Shown here: positions 9,231 to 18,159 of the stretch, one piece after another | Position numbering within the stretch: the first letter of the stretch is position 1 | Layout of the letters: each line of letters opens with the position of its first letter | From: Geobacillus proteiniphilus | GTDB lineage: Bacteria > Bacillota > Bacilli > Bacillales > Anoxybacillaceae | Length of the DNA: 36,238 nucleotides | NCBI RefSeq assembly: GCF_001908025.1 | Contig: NZ_MQMG01000042.1 | Location: forward strand, 1 to 36,238 | Direction: 5' to 3' | Made by a program: the position numbers and the translations under genes | The notes under the pieces: model-generated | Databases searched by the model: none | What the model was told of the DNA's origin: nothing | Seen by the model: the letters and a program-made list of their open reading frames with translations, nothing else

Positions 9231-9437
9231 ATGGAATTGGTCGTCACCGCTAAAATTCGGTTGTTGCCAACGGAAGCCCAACATCAACAACTCGTTGAGA
9301 CGATGCAAGCGATGAAACAAGCGTTGAACTTTGCCTCGAAAGTCGCATACGAACACCATCTGCTTTCTTCGTTTAAGAAACTGCAAGGTTTGGTGTATCG
9401 AGACTTGCGAGAGTTGTTCGGACTAAAATCACAAATG
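9231..9437 (+). pseudogene. tnpB: truncated tnpB (IS200/IS605 OrfB), N-terminal remnant
   Basis: An ATG behind an ideal AAGGAGGTG site opens a frame whose first 69 codons resemble the N-terminus of IS200/IS605 TnpB proteins (KIRLLPTEAQ near the start, then YRDLRELFGLKSQM). The family resemblance ends at about 9437, and the frame runs on only 13 codons into the start of rlmI. A full TnpB has roughly 370-400 residues with a RuvC nuclease centre. All of that is missing here, so this is an inactive fragment. TnpB proteins are RNA-guided nucleases ancestral to Cas12. Confidence 0.75.
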
Positions 9438-9460
9438 ACGATTGGATGGGAGTGGAAACG

Positions 9461-10645
9461 ATGGCGAAGGTCATCCTGAAAAGAGAACGAAAAAAACGGC
9501 TTGAGCAAGGGCATCCATGGATTTTTCAAAGTGAAGTCGACCGCATCGAAGGCGATGCGGCGCCGGGCGACTTCGTTGACGTTTACAATCATCAAGGCTA
9601 TTGGCTGGCGAAAGGATATATCAACCCCGCTTCGCAAATCATCGTCCGCGTTTTGACGCAAAACCCAAACGATGAACTCGATGAGCGCTTTTTCATCGAC
9701 CGCATCCGTCAGGCGTGGGCGTACCGTGAACGGATGATTCCCGGCGTTCGCTCCTGCCGAGCCGTCTATGGCGAGGCCGACTTTTTGCCCGGATTGATCG
9801 TCGACAAATATGAAGATGTGCTTGTTGTGCAAATTTTGGCGCTCGGCATGGAAAGGCGGAAAGACTGGATTTTGCGCGGCTTGCTTGACGTGTTTGCCCC
9901 AAGGGCCATTTATTTGCGCAACGATGTGTCCGTTCGGGAGCTTGAGGGTCTCAAACAAGAAAAAGGCTTTTGGTACGGGGAAGCGGAAACTGAAATCGAA
10001 ATCGAGGAAAACGGCGTGAAATACATCGTCGATATTGAAAACGGACAAAAAACGGGCTTTTTCTTCGACCAGCGGCAAAACCGCGCCGCCCTTCGTCCGC
10101 TCATCGGTCCGGAGACGACGGTGCTCGACTGCTTCACCCATACCGGCTCGTTTATGCTAAACGCTTGTCTGTATGGGGCAAAACATGCTACTGCCGTCGA
10201 TATTTCCGAACATGCCATCGAAACGGCGAAACGGAACGCCGCGTTAAACGGATTCACGAACGTTGAATTTGTCGTCGCCAACGCCTTCGACTATTTGCGC
10301 GAATCGGTGCGCGCCGGCAAACAGTGGGATGTCGTCATCATCGACCCGCCGGCGTTCGCGAAATCGGCCCATGCCGTCCCGAAGGCGCTGCGCGGCTATA
10401 AAGACATTAACTTAAACGGATTGAAGCTTGTCAAAGACGGCGGCTTTTTCGTCACATCAAGCTGCTCGTACCACGTCCGCCCGCACCTATTTCAAGAGAT
10501 GATCGCTGATGCGGCATTTGACGCGAAAAAAGTGCTGCGCCAAGTATATTGGAACGGCGCCGGCTACGACCACCCGAAACTCCTTGCCGCGGAAGAAGGC
10601 GACTACTTAAAATTCGCCATTTACGAAGTGCATTCCCGGCGGTGA
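9461..10645 (+). CDS. rlmI: RlmI-like 23S rRNA (cytosine-C5) methyltransferase
   Basis: A 394-residue class I SAM-dependent RNA methyltransferase. An N-terminal PUA-like domain (about 1-75, with RERKKRLEQGHPWIF) is followed by a Rossmann domain with VLDCFTHTGSF (SAM-binding), IIDPPAF (293-299) and the catalytic SSCSYH (333-338). By homology it methylates a cytosine of 23S rRNA (C1962 in E. coli RlmI). The ATG at 9461 has GGGAG 8 nt upstream. The tnpB remnant ends 23 nt before this start, so its native upstream region may have been replaced. Confidence 0.9.
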   Translation: MAKVILKRERKKRLEQGHPWIFQSEVDRIEGDAAPGDFVDVYNHQGYWLAKGYINPASQIIVRVLTQNPNDELDERFFIDRIRQAWAYRERMIPGVRSCRAVYGEADFLPGLIVDKYEDVLVVQILALGMERRKDWILRGLLDVFAPRAIYLRNDVSVRELEGLKQEKGFWYGEAETEIEIEENGVKYIVDIENGQKTGFFFDQRQNRAALRPLIGPETTVLDCFTHTGSFMLNACLYGAKHATAVDISEHAIETAKRNAALNGFTNVEFVVANAFDYLRESVRAGKQWDVVIIDPPAFAKSAHAVPKALRGYKDINLNGLKLVKDGGFFVTSSCSYHVRPHLFQEMIADAAFDAKKVLRQVYWNGAGYDHPKLLAAEEGDYLKFAIYEVHSRR

Positions 10646-10686
10646 CGAGCCGCACTCAAAGGCCGTTTCGATGCGCCGCTGGGCAG

Positions 10687-10721
10687 AAAAAACGCCTAGG
10701 GGTTATCCCTAAGCGTTTTTT
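10687..10721. terminator. bidirectional terminator between rlmI and the MFS gene
   Basis: AAAAAACGC-TAGGG pairs with CCCTA-GCGTTTTTT around a GTTAT loop, with an A/T tract on both sides. It serves the two convergent genes. The MFS stop codon (10709-10711) lies within the stem. Confidence 0.88.
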
Positions 10722-11914
10722 CGTTCCCTGGGGCGAAGCGATTGTTCTTTATGCAAGACCGACAGATAGACAAGCATCGAAAGGAGCACCGAACCGCTAG
10801 CAGCTAAATAAATGCTCGGATAGCCGAACCAATGGCTGATTTGGCCAAACACCATCGCCCCAACGCCGACCCCTAAATCAAAAAACGAGAAAAATGTCGC
10901 GTTCGCCATTCCCTTGCGGTGGGCAGGGGCCCGCTCGACGGACCACGCCTGCAGCCCGGGCTGCACCATGCCAAAGCCGAAACCGTACAGCACCGCCGCC
11001 AAAAGCAACGCCCATTCTCCCGGCAGCCAAGCGAGAAGAAGCATCGCCAGCAAAATAAGCCCCGCACCAGGGAGAAAGACGGCCCGATGCCCTTTTCGGT
11101 CATACAACTGGCCAGCGAACGTTCGCGTCACCATCAAGGCAAGCGCATAAAGCAAAAAGTACAGCTGCAGGCCGCCGATCTGCTTTTGCGCCGTATATAG
11201 AGGCAAGAATGAGGCGATGCCGCCGAACGTCACCGTCAAGAAAAACAACAGCACCGACGGAGTTAAAGCGCTTTTTTCGTACAAATCCCATCTGTTCGCC
11301 CCTTTGCCATGCACGGCTTCCACTTTTTTATACGTGATCGCGGCGGCAAACAGCACCGAAGCGACTCCAAGCGCCGCACAAATGGCAAACAGATGGCTAA
11401 ACGGAATCATAGCGGCAAGCACAAGTCCAAGCGACGGACCAAACGCCAAGGCGATATTTCCGGACAGCCCGTAATAGCCCATTCCTTCCCCGCGGCGGCT
11501 CGCTGGAATGATGTCCGTCGCCACCGTTCCGGAAGCGGTTGTTGAAAACCCCCAGCCGATTCCTTGGACGACCCGCATCAAAAAGAGAAGGAAAATGCTT
11601 GAGATCAAGCTGTAGGAACCGACAGAAATGACAAAAATGAGAAGACCCAATAAAAACACAAACCGGCGCCCTTTCGTCTCAAGCGCATGGCCGGCGAACG
11701 GACGGACGATGAGCGCCGAAAACGTAAACACACCAACGACAACGCCAATCAGCTGATCGTTGCCGCCCAAATGCTCGACAAACAGCGGAATGGTCGGCAG
11801 CGTCATTTGAAACCCAAGAAACACAAAAAAATTGGCCAAACAAATCAAAACGAAATCTTTCGTCCATATTTTTTCTTTTTGTTCTGCAATAAGCGGCTGC
11901 TGCTCCGCTCCCAT
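10709..11914 (-). CDS. MFS transporter, drug/metabolite exporter type
   Basis: A 401-residue protein with about 12 hydrophobic segments in two halves. After span 2 it has the MFS loop motif PFAGHALETKGRR (near 72-84) and, later, GQLYDRKGHRAVF, the equivalent loop of the second half. It resembles Bacillus YwoG/YfkL-type exporters. The ATG follows AAGGGGG by 7 nt. It is a single gene, convergent with rlmI. No substrate can be read from the sequence. Confidence 0.85.
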   Translation of the reverse strand: MGAEQQPLIAEQKEKIWTKDFVLICLANFFVFLGFQMTLPTIPLFVEHLGGNDQLIGVVVGVFTFSALIVRPFAGHALETKGRRFVFLLGLLIFVISVGSYSLISSIFLLFLMRVVQGIGWGFSTTASGTVATDIIPASRRGEGMGYYGLSGNIALAFGPSLGLVLAAMIPFSHLFAICAALGVASVLFAAAITYKKVEAVHGKGANRWDLYEKSALTPSVLLFFLTVTFGGIASFLPLYTAQKQIGGLQLYFLLYALALMVTRTFAGQLYDRKGHRAVFLPGAGLILLAMLLLAWLPGEWALLLAAVLYGFGFGMVQPGLQAWSVERAPAHRKGMANATFFSFFDLGVGVGAMVFGQISHWFGYPSIYLAASGSVLLSMLVYLSVLHKEQSLRPRERKNA

Positions 11915-12187
11915 ACCGATCCCCCTTGCGAACTATGTATTTCGTGTCCCTTAATATTTGTTAGTATAACATAATCATATGCCGCCGTTTAAGCAAAATG
12001 CTATTTCACCGTTCTCCCGGCAGGATGACGCCAAAAAAGCCCCGCCCAGCCGGCGGTTTCCCGGGTGTTGTTTGCGCAGCATCATCCTTCTATTATGCAT
12101 GAAGAAAAAAGCCGCCGAAGAATCGGCAGCCTTTACCATCCTTTCCGTATTCATTGATTCATTCAACACGGAAAGGCAAATTCCTCC
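11915..12187. other. intergenic stretch with a terminator; no convincing gene
   Basis: The 273-nt gap between the MFS gene and malL holds the malL terminator (12106-12137). An imperfect stem (CCTTTCCGT / ACGGAAAGG, about 12140-12178) lies nearer the malL stop. An AAGGAGG directly after the malL stop precedes only a short frame that runs through the terminator. Confidence 0.6.
12102..12137 (-). terminator. terminator downstream of malL
   Basis: On the minus strand an AAGGCTGCCGA / TCGGCGGCTT stem with a 4-nt loop is followed by TTTTTTCTTC. Confidence 0.8.
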
Positions 12188-13855
12188 TTATTCTTTCCAG
12201 ATGTATACGCGCGCCTCGTACGGCTTCAGCTTAAAACGCGTCGCATTTTTATGCGGACGGACCGGGTAGTTCGAAAGCGCCAAATCGCTTGACTGAAGGC
12301 GGAAGCCGTCATAGCGGTAAAGCGAAGGCCGATCGGATACGTTGACAATGACAAGCGCCCGATCGCGGCCAAGCGTTCTTGTGTACGCGTAAATGGATGG
12401 GTGATTTTCCAAAAGCAGATCGTACGTTCCGTAAACAAACAGCTCGTTCGCTTTCCGAAGCTGAATCATTTGTCGATAAAACGACCATACTGAGTTCGGA
12501 TCGCGCCGCTCGGCTTCAACATTAATCGTACGATAGTTTTCGTTCACCTTGATCCATGGCGTGCCAGTCGTAAACCCTGCGTTCGGGGCATCAGACCATT
12601 GCATCGGGGTGCGCGAGTTGTCGCGCCCGGTTTTCCAAATGATCTTCATCACTTCCTCATGCGTCCGGCCGTTCGCCCGTTCGAGCTCATACAGACGCAA
12701 GGCAGCGACATCGCGGTAGTCGCGAATGTCGGAGAATTGCACGTTCGTCATCCCGATCTCTTGCCCTTGGTAAATGAACGGCGTCCCTTGCATAAAAAAG
12801 TAGAGCGCGCCAAGCGCCTTCGCGCTCTCCGCCCAATACTCGCCGTCATTTCCCCATGTCGACACCGATCGAGGCAAGTCGTGGTTTTCCAAAAAGAGCG
12901 CGTTCCACCCACGGTTTTCCAATCCTTTTTGCCATTTCGTCAACGTCCGCTTCAGCCGGCGGACATCGATCGAACCATCGGCTTTCCTTTTCCAAAGCCC
13001 TAAATGCTCGAACTGAAAAATCATATTAAACACGCCGTTTTCTTCCCCGACCCATTGTTCAGCCTCATCAACCGTTACTCCGTTCGCCTCGCCGACCGTC
13101 ATAATGTCATATCGTGCAAACGTTTGCTCTTTCAACTCTCGCAAATACTCCATAATCCCTGGCTGGTTCATGTGCGCAGCAAATGACGGCACGTACTTCA
13201 GCCCCTTCGGATTTGGCAAGTCGGGAAGACCCGGCTTTTTCTTAATGTGGGAAATCGCGTCGACGCGAAAGCCGTCGATGCCTTTATCCAACCACCAGTT
13301 GATCATGTCATACAGCGCTTGGCGCACCTCGCTGTTTTCCCAGTTCAAATCGGGCTGTTTCACATCGAAAAGATGCAAATAGTACTGCCCCGTCCGCTCG
13401 TCATACTGCCATGCCGAGCCGCCGAAAATGCTTTCCCAGTTGTTCGGTTCGCGCCCGTCTTTGCCATCGCGCCAAATGTACCAGTCGCGCTTCGGATTGT
13501 CCCGCGATGACCGCGATTCGATAAACCACGGATGCTCATCACTCGTATGATTGATGACCAAATCCAAAATGACTTTCAACCCGCGCCGATGCGCTTCAAC
13601 AAGCAATTCATCGAAGTCATCCATCGTTCCAAACTCATCCATAATGGCATAATAGTCGCTGATGTCATATCCGTTATCAGCGTTCGGCGATCGGTAAATC
13701 GGGCAAATCCAGATGATATCGACCCCAAGCTCCACCAAATAGTCCAACTTTTCCATAATGCCGCGAAGATCACCGATGCCGTCGCCGTTGGCATCCATAA
13801 AGCTGCGAGGATAAATTTGGTAGGCAACGCCCTCTTTCCACCACACTTTTTTCAC
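12188..13855 (-). CDS. malL: oligo-1,6-glucosidase / alpha-glucosidase (GH13)
   Basis: A 555-residue intracellular GH13 enzyme (no signal peptide) cleaving alpha-1,6 and related bonds in isomalto-oligosaccharides. The catalytic residues are D199 (GFRVDAISH), E256 (VGEAN) and D326 (LENHD), matching the triad of Bacillus oligo-1,6-glucosidases. DLVINHTSDEHPWF is also present. The GTG at 13855 follows AGGAGG by 7 nt; an upstream in-frame GTG at 13876 would bury that site and was rejected. It is a single gene with its own terminator. Sucrase-isomaltase activity (MalL) is equally likely, as the exact specificity cannot be read. Confidence 0.93.
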   Translation of the reverse strand: MKKVWWKEGVAYQIYPRSFMDANGDGIGDLRGIMEKLDYLVELGVDIIWICPIYRSPNADNGYDISDYYAIMDEFGTMDDFDELLVEAHRRGLKVILDLVINHTSDEHPWFIESRSSRDNPKRDWYIWRDGKDGREPNNWESIFGGSAWQYDERTGQYYLHLFDVKQPDLNWENSEVRQALYDMINWWLDKGIDGFRVDAISHIKKKPGLPDLPNPKGLKYVPSFAAHMNQPGIMEYLRELKEQTFARYDIMTVGEANGVTVDEAEQWVGEENGVFNMIFQFEHLGLWKRKADGSIDVRRLKRTLTKWQKGLENRGWNALFLENHDLPRSVSTWGNDGEYWAESAKALGALYFFMQGTPFIYQGQEIGMTNVQFSDIRDYRDVAALRLYELERANGRTHEEVMKIIWKTGRDNSRTPMQWSDAPNAGFTTGTPWIKVNENYRTINVEAERRDPNSVWSFYRQMIQLRKANELFVYGTYDLLLENHPSIYAYTRTLGRDRALVIVNVSDRPSLYRYDGFRLQSSDLALSNYPVRPHKNATRFKLKPYEARVYIWKE

Positions 13856-13871
13856 AGCAGCTCCTCCTCTG

Positions 13872-13885
13872 TGCACACGTTTTCA
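13872..13885 (-). promoter_or_regulatory. candidate CcpA cre site upstream of malL
   Basis: TGAAAACGTGTGCA on the minus strand matches the cre consensus (TGWAARCGYTWNCW) at 13 of 14 positions and lies just upstream of the malL ribosome binding site. Carbon catabolite repression of an alpha-glucosidase would make sense. A single mismatch in a short site leaves room for chance. Confidence 0.45.
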
Positions 13886-13943
13886 CTACTAACTGTACAC
13901 TACATCGCTGCAAGAAACAACTCTCTTTTGTTCACAAAAATAA

Positions 13944-13977
13944 GCCGGCGAGCGGTTGCCCATAGGCTCCCGCCGGC
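13944..13977 (-). terminator. terminator downstream of panE
   Basis: A perfect 7-bp GCCGGCG / CGCCGGC stem is followed by TTATTTTTG on the minus strand, 22 nt beyond the panE stop. Confidence 0.78.
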
Positions 13978-13998
13978 CGGCCAACACTTGTCCACCAC

Positions 13999-14925
13999 TT
14001 ATTCCGCGACAACGCGGCTTGACTCGTAAATTTTTAAATTGTGATACACCGTTTCGAGCATCGGAGCATGGATGCCATGCCGCTTCGCCAATGCTAGCAA
14101 ATACCCTTGCAAATGATCGGCTTCAATGAGCTGTCCTTTTTCCATATCGCGCTGCATCGACGATTTCATCGTTGGGGCGATCTGCTCGAGCTGGGTGCGC
14201 TGCCGCTCAGCCATTTCATCGGTCAGCGGCGCCCCATGCGCCTGAATGATCGTTTTGATTTCCCGAAACAGCCGATCGATGATGACGCTCCCGTACTCCC
14301 CGGAACGGATCGGCCCGATCGGGGCGCGGAACAGCGTTGTCACGCCCGACATCGTCGCGATAAACAAATATTTGTTCCACATATCAGCTGCAATTTGTTC
14401 GCTTAGGCGAAAGCAGGCGTTGGCGCCGGCAAACAGCGATTCGAGCGCCTCCACCCGTTCAGTCCGTCCTGCAGGCCATTCACCGAAACGTATCTCATGC
14501 GCCGGGCTCGTTTGGATGATCTCCCCTCTCTCGTTTAACGTCGTTTCGATAAAGCAAAGCCCGCCTAAGACATTCTCGCGGCCGAACGCCTCCCATAACG
14601 CATCCATATGGGCCATGCCATTTAACAACGGCAAAATCATCGTCGCCTCTCCAACATACGGTTTCGCGTCGGCGATGGCGCCGTCTAAATGGTACGCTTT
14701 GCTTGAGAACACGACAAGATCAAACGGCTCGGCCGGTTTGCCGGCAACAAGCAATTTCGGCGCCAATACCACATCGCCATGGACGCTGTGGATGACAAGC
14801 CCGCGTTCTTCGATCTCCCGTTTTCTTCGCTCGCGGACAAGAAACGTTACGTCCACCCCTTTTTCAAGAAGACGGCCGCCGAAATACCCGCCGACCGCTC
14901 CCGCTCCGACAAACAGAATGCGCAT
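13999..14925 (-). CDS. panE: 2-dehydropantoate 2-reductase (ApbA/PanE family)
   Basis: A 308-residue NADPH-dependent reductase making pantoate for coenzyme A synthesis. The N-terminus has the Rossmann motif VGAGAVGGYFGG (residues 5-16). LLNGM near residue 100 corresponds to the family's Asn motif, and AADMWNKYLF near 180 holds the conserved catalytic lysine. The ATG at 14925 has AAAGGAG 11 nt upstream; codons further upstream lack family resemblance. Many genomes carry several ApbA paralogues, so a different 2-oxo acid substrate is possible. Confidence 0.85.
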   Translation of the reverse strand: MRILFVGAGAVGGYFGGRLLEKGVDVTFLVRERRKREIEERGLVIHSVHGDVVLAPKLLVAGKPAEPFDLVVFSSKAYHLDGAIADAKPYVGEATMILPLLNGMAHMDALWEAFGRENVLGGLCFIETTLNERGEIIQTSPAHEIRFGEWPAGRTERVEALESLFAGANACFRLSEQIAADMWNKYLFIATMSGVTTLFRAPIGPIRSGEYGSVIIDRLFREIKTIIQAHGAPLTDEMAERQRTQLEQIAPTMKSSMQRDMEKGQLIEADHLQGYLLALAKRHGIHAPMLETVYHNLKIYESSRVVAE

Positions 14926-15029
14926 CGTATGTACAGCTCCTTTCTCCACTGAGGGTTGATCCAACGCTCCCAACGTCTTTCACAAAAACCATGCCGCCAA
15001 CCGAACATTTTCTCAGCGATAATGAACAA

Positions 15030-15070
15030 GAAGAAAAAAGGAAGAAGGGAACGCGCCCCTCCTTCCTTCC
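15030..15070 (-). terminator. terminator downstream of ybdD
   Basis: On the minus strand GGAAGGAAGG pairs with CCCTTCTTCC (one bulge) around a GC-rich loop, followed by TTTTTTCTTCTT. Confidence 0.65.
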
Positions 15071-15076
15071 CGTCCG

Positions 15077-15280
15077 CTAGCAGCAACGCGACACTTTGCC
15101 ACCTTTGGCATTGTAGCGCGCCTCTTGCGCCTCGCAGAAAAACTCTTTCCGCGACTTGATCGGCACGCCAGGGTGATGGGTTTTCATATGCTCGACATAT
15201 TTTTCATAACTCGGCACACCGACAAGCAAGTCAAGAAACTGCCGGCGGTACGCCAACACCGTTTGCAGCCATTTAGGCAT
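15077..15280 (-). CDS. ybdD: YbdD/YjiX family small protein
   Basis: A 67-residue protein beginning MPKWLQTVLAYRRQFLDLLV and containing VPSYEKYVEHMKTHHPG, typical of the YbdD/YjiX (DUF466) family that is nearly always encoded next to CstA-type transporters. It ends SRCC. The ATG has GAAGGAG upstream, inside the end of cstA, and the frames overlap by 8 nt, so it is probably coupled to cstA. Its biochemical role is not known to me; an accessory role for CstA is the usual suggestion. Confidence 0.88.
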   Translation of the reverse strand: MPKWLQTVLAYRRQFLDLLVGVPSYEKYVEHMKTHHPGVPIKSRKEFFCEAQEARYNAKGGKVSRCC

Positions 15281-17348
15281 AATGCTTCGCTCCTTCTCCA
15301 TCGCGCGGCACGTACGGCGCTTCCTTGAGCGGCACATGTTTGTTTTGCAACACTTTGATCCAGATGTTCAACGCCGAAATAAGCATTGCGATCACAACAA
15401 GCATGAAAATGGCGCACAGCGTAGCGTCAATGTAGTCGTTCATAATAATTTGCCGCATTTGCGCCTCATTCGTTGCCGGCGCCAAGATTTTTCCTTGGCT
15501 CAAGCTGTCCTGGAACATCTTCGCATGCGACAAGAAACCGATTTTGACATTTTCGTGGAACAGCTTTTGGTATCCCGCAGTCAACGTCACGACAAGCAGC
15601 CATGTCGTCGGCACGAGCGTGACCCAAACATACGCTTTTTTGCCCATTTTAAATAGAACCGTCGTCGCAAACAACAAGGCGATGCCGGCAAGCATTTGGT
15701 TGGCGATGCCAAATAGCGGCCATAGCGTGTTGATGCCGCCGAGCGGGTCGACAACGCCTTGGTACAGGAAGTAACCCCATGCCAATACGCAAAGGGTTGT
15801 TGCGATCAAGTTCGAGGCAAGCGAATCCGTTTTGCCGAGCGGTTTGTAGAACGTGCCCATAATGTCTTGGATCATGAAGCGGCCGACGCGCGTGCCCGCA
15901 TCAATCGTCGTCAAGATAAACAGCGCCTCAAACAAGATGGCAAAGTGATACCAAAAGGCCATGAGCGCCTTGCCGCCGATGACGTTCGATAAAATGACCG
16001 CCATTCCGATCGCCAGCGTCGGCGCCCCGCCCGTGCGCGACAATACTGTTTGCTCGCCGACGTCTTTGGCCAGCTGAGCAAGCATATCCGGCGTCACGGT
16101 GAAGCCCCACGATGAGATGACTTTGGCTGCCTGCGCCACGTCTGTGCCGATCACCGCCGCCGGACTGTTGATGGCAAAATACGCCCCCGGCGTCAAAATG
16201 CAAGCAGCGACCATCGCCATGACAGCGACGAACGACTCCATCAGCATCGCGCCGTAACCGATCGGCCGCGCATGGCTTTCAAGCTCAATCATCTTCGGCG
16301 TTGTACCGGACGAAACGAGCGCGTGGAAACCGGACACCGCTCCGCAAGCGATCGTAATGAACAAGAACGGGAACAAGTCGCCTGCGAACACCGGCCCCGT
16401 GCCGTCGATAAACTTCGTCACCGCCGGCATTTGCAAGTCCGGCGTCACGACGAAAATGCCGAGCGCCAATCCGACGATCGTGCCGATTTTCAAGAACGTG
16501 CTCAAATAGTCGCGCGGCGCCAACAATAGCCATACCGGCAACGCCGAAGCGACGAAGCCGTAAATGATCATTAAGATGGCGATCGTTTCCCCTTTTAGCG
16601 TAAACATCGCCGAAAGCGTCGGATGCTCGGCCACGTATTGCCCGGCCACAATCGATAAAATCAACAGCACAAATCCTCCAAGCGACGCCTCAGCGACGCG
16701 CCCCGGACGGATGAAGCGCATGTAAATGCCCATCAAAATCGCAATCGGAATCGTCGCGGCGATCGTAAACATCCCCCACGGGCTTCCGACAAGCGCTTTC
16801 ACCACAACGAGCGCCAACACGGCCAATAAAATAATCATAATGCCTAAAATGCCAAGCGCTGCGATAAAGCCCGTCACCGGCCCCATTTCTTCTTTAATCA
16901 TTTCGCCAAGCGACTTTCCATTGCGGCGCATCGAAGCGAACAGAATGACAAAGTCTTGCACCGCCCCGCCAAGAACGACCCCGATCACAATCCAAAGCGT
17001 CCCCGGCAAATAGCCCATCTGCGCGGCCAAAATCGGCCCGACAAGCGGTCCAGCGCCGGCGATGGCGGCAAAGTGATGGCCAAATAACACCCATTTATTC
17101 GTCGGAACATAGTCCTTTCCGTCATTGAACACTTCCGCCGGCGTTTTCCGGTTATCATCAAGACCGAACACTTTGCGGGCGATAAACCGGCTGTAAAATC
17201 GATAGGCGACCGCATACGTGCAGACGGCAGCGACAATCAGCCACATCGCGTTGACCGATTCGCCGCGGCTTAGCGCCAAAACGGCAAATCCTGCGGCCCC
17301 AAGGACGGAAATCAGGCCCCATAACAAAATCGATTTTAGCCCCTTCAC
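15273..17348 (-). CDS. cstA: CstA, carbon-starvation/pyruvate transporter family
   Basis: A 691-residue polytopic membrane protein of the CstA family (peptide or pyruvate uptake). Family features include YVPTNKWVLFGHHFAAIAGAGPLVGP near residues 80-105 and a conserved region with SGTTPKMIE near 345. Many hydrophobic spans run throughout. The GTG at 17348 follows AGGAGG by 7 nt and is preferred over an ATG 27 nt upstream that would hide that site. It is operonic with ybdD. A TATAAT at 17392-17397 (minus strand) may be the -10 box, but the -35 is poor. Confidence 0.92.
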   Translation of the reverse strand: MKGLKSILLWGLISVLGAAGFAVLALSRGESVNAMWLIVAAVCTYAVAYRFYSRFIARKVFGLDDNRKTPAEVFNDGKDYVPTNKWVLFGHHFAAIAGAGPLVGPILAAQMGYLPGTLWIVIGVVLGGAVQDFVILFASMRRNGKSLGEMIKEEMGPVTGFIAALGILGIMIILLAVLALVVVKALVGSPWGMFTIAATIPIAILMGIYMRFIRPGRVAEASLGGFVLLILSIVAGQYVAEHPTLSAMFTLKGETIAILMIIYGFVASALPVWLLLAPRDYLSTFLKIGTIVGLALGIFVVTPDLQMPAVTKFIDGTGPVFAGDLFPFLFITIACGAVSGFHALVSSGTTPKMIELESHARPIGYGAMLMESFVAVMAMVAACILTPGAYFAINSPAAVIGTDVAQAAKVISSWGFTVTPDMLAQLAKDVGEQTVLSRTGGAPTLAIGMAVILSNVIGGKALMAFWYHFAILFEALFILTTIDAGTRVGRFMIQDIMGTFYKPLGKTDSLASNLIATTLCVLAWGYFLYQGVVDPLGGINTLWPLFGIANQMLAGIALLFATTVLFKMGKKAYVWVTLVPTTWLLVVTLTAGYQKLFHENVKIGFLSHAKMFQDSLSQGKILAPATNEAQMRQIIMNDYIDATLCAIFMLVVIAMLISALNIWIKVLQNKHVPLKEAPYVPRDGEGAKHYA

Positions 17349-17652
17349 ACGGCTTCCTCCTTTTTTATTTGTCAAAATCCTTTACGCTACTATTATATTC
17401 ATTATTCCGAAAAATTAAAAGACATTTTTTCATCTTCAGCTAATGTATGGTTTGGTTCTATAGGAGAGTTTTCCCGCATTCCTATTGCACAAAAGTATAA
17501 AACAAGTCTTTGGCGCAAAAAATGTAATTGCACCCATCGGCTTAACCAGCAACTGACCATGAAGCACCCATCGATTGTCCCCAGCTCTATCTGACGGTGC
17601 AATGGACGAAGCAACGATCAACTAATATTATCTCAGAAAAGGGTTCGATAAG
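17349..17652. other. intergenic region between divergent cstA and a membrane protein gene
   Basis: About 300 nt. It holds the cstA leader with a possible -10 box and otherwise no gene I can support. A 70-codon reverse frame (17402-17614) has no recognisable domain or RBS. It could be decayed coding DNA, but I cannot identify a source. Confidence 0.45.
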
Positions 17653-18102
17653 GTGAAGGCGATCGAAGCATTGTTATGGAGCATTGCTTTGCCTGGATTT
17701 GGGCAACTGTTGAACAAAAAGTATATAAAAGGAATTTTGTTTATTGCGTTGGAATTTGCGATTAACACCCAATCCCAATTCAATGAAGCCATCCGCCTCA
17801 GCTTTTTGGGACGTACGGATGAGGCCGCCCGCATTGTCGATATCGGATGGCTGATGTTTTATCCATGTTTATACTTTTTTGCCATATGGGATGCATTTAA
17901 AGATGCGGGCGGCGGGCGAACACCGTACTCGTTTTTGCCGTTTGTCGTCTCCGCCTACTTTGTGACGGTCGGCTTGATATACTCGTCGCACGTGACGATC
18001 GGCGGCGTGTTTTTTGGGCCGATTTGGCTGCCGATTTTATCTGTCATCCCCGGGCTCTCCATTGGATGGCTGCTGCAATTTCTGCTGCTGAAATGGAAAT
18101 AG
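17653..18102 (+). CDS. uncharacterised membrane protein, about 149 aa
   Basis: A GTG start with AAAAGGG 9 nt upstream. The protein has a short N-terminal hydrophobic region (LLWSIALPGFGQLLNKKYIKG), a second near 95-115 and a third at the C-terminus, so about four membrane spans. The pattern P-G-x-G-Q-x-x-N/K-x-Y-x-x-G near the N-terminus resembles small TM2-like or DUF5683-like membrane proteins of bacilli. No catalytic motif is visible. It is a single gene convergent with terC. Real as a coding region; function unknown. Confidence 0.7.
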   Translation: MKAIEALLWSIALPGFGQLLNKKYIKGILFIALEFAINTQSQFNEAIRLSFLGRTDEAARIVDIGWLMFYPCLYFFAIWDAFKDAGGGRTPYSFLPFVVSAYFVTVGLIYSSHVTIGGVFFGPIWLPILSVIPGLSIGWLLQFLLLKWK

Positions 18103-18130
18103 CCATCCGCTTGGTGATTGCCCCGCCACA

Positions 18131-18159
18131 AAAGCCGCCAATTATTCATTGGCGGCTTT
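18131..18159. terminator. bidirectional terminator between the membrane protein gene and terC
   Basis: A perfect 12-bp stem (AAAGCCGCCAAT / ATTGGCGGCTTT) with a 5-nt loop. T-tracts are short on both sides. The terC stop codon overlaps the stem. Confidence 0.75.

Noticed and set aside
9231-9437. The tnpB fragment as an active RNA-guided nuclease with an omega RNA.
   Set aside because: The RuvC part of the protein and the right end of the element, where the RNA would lie, are absent.
11975-12169. A 64-codon reverse frame downstream of malL with AAGGAGG near its start.
   Set aside because: It runs straight through the malL terminator and has no recognisable protein character; the RBS-like sequence overlaps the malL stop by chance.
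17402-17614. A 70-codon reverse frame upstream of cstA as a gene or transposase remnant.
   Set aside because: No RBS and no recognisable motif; I could not assign it to any insertion-sequence family.
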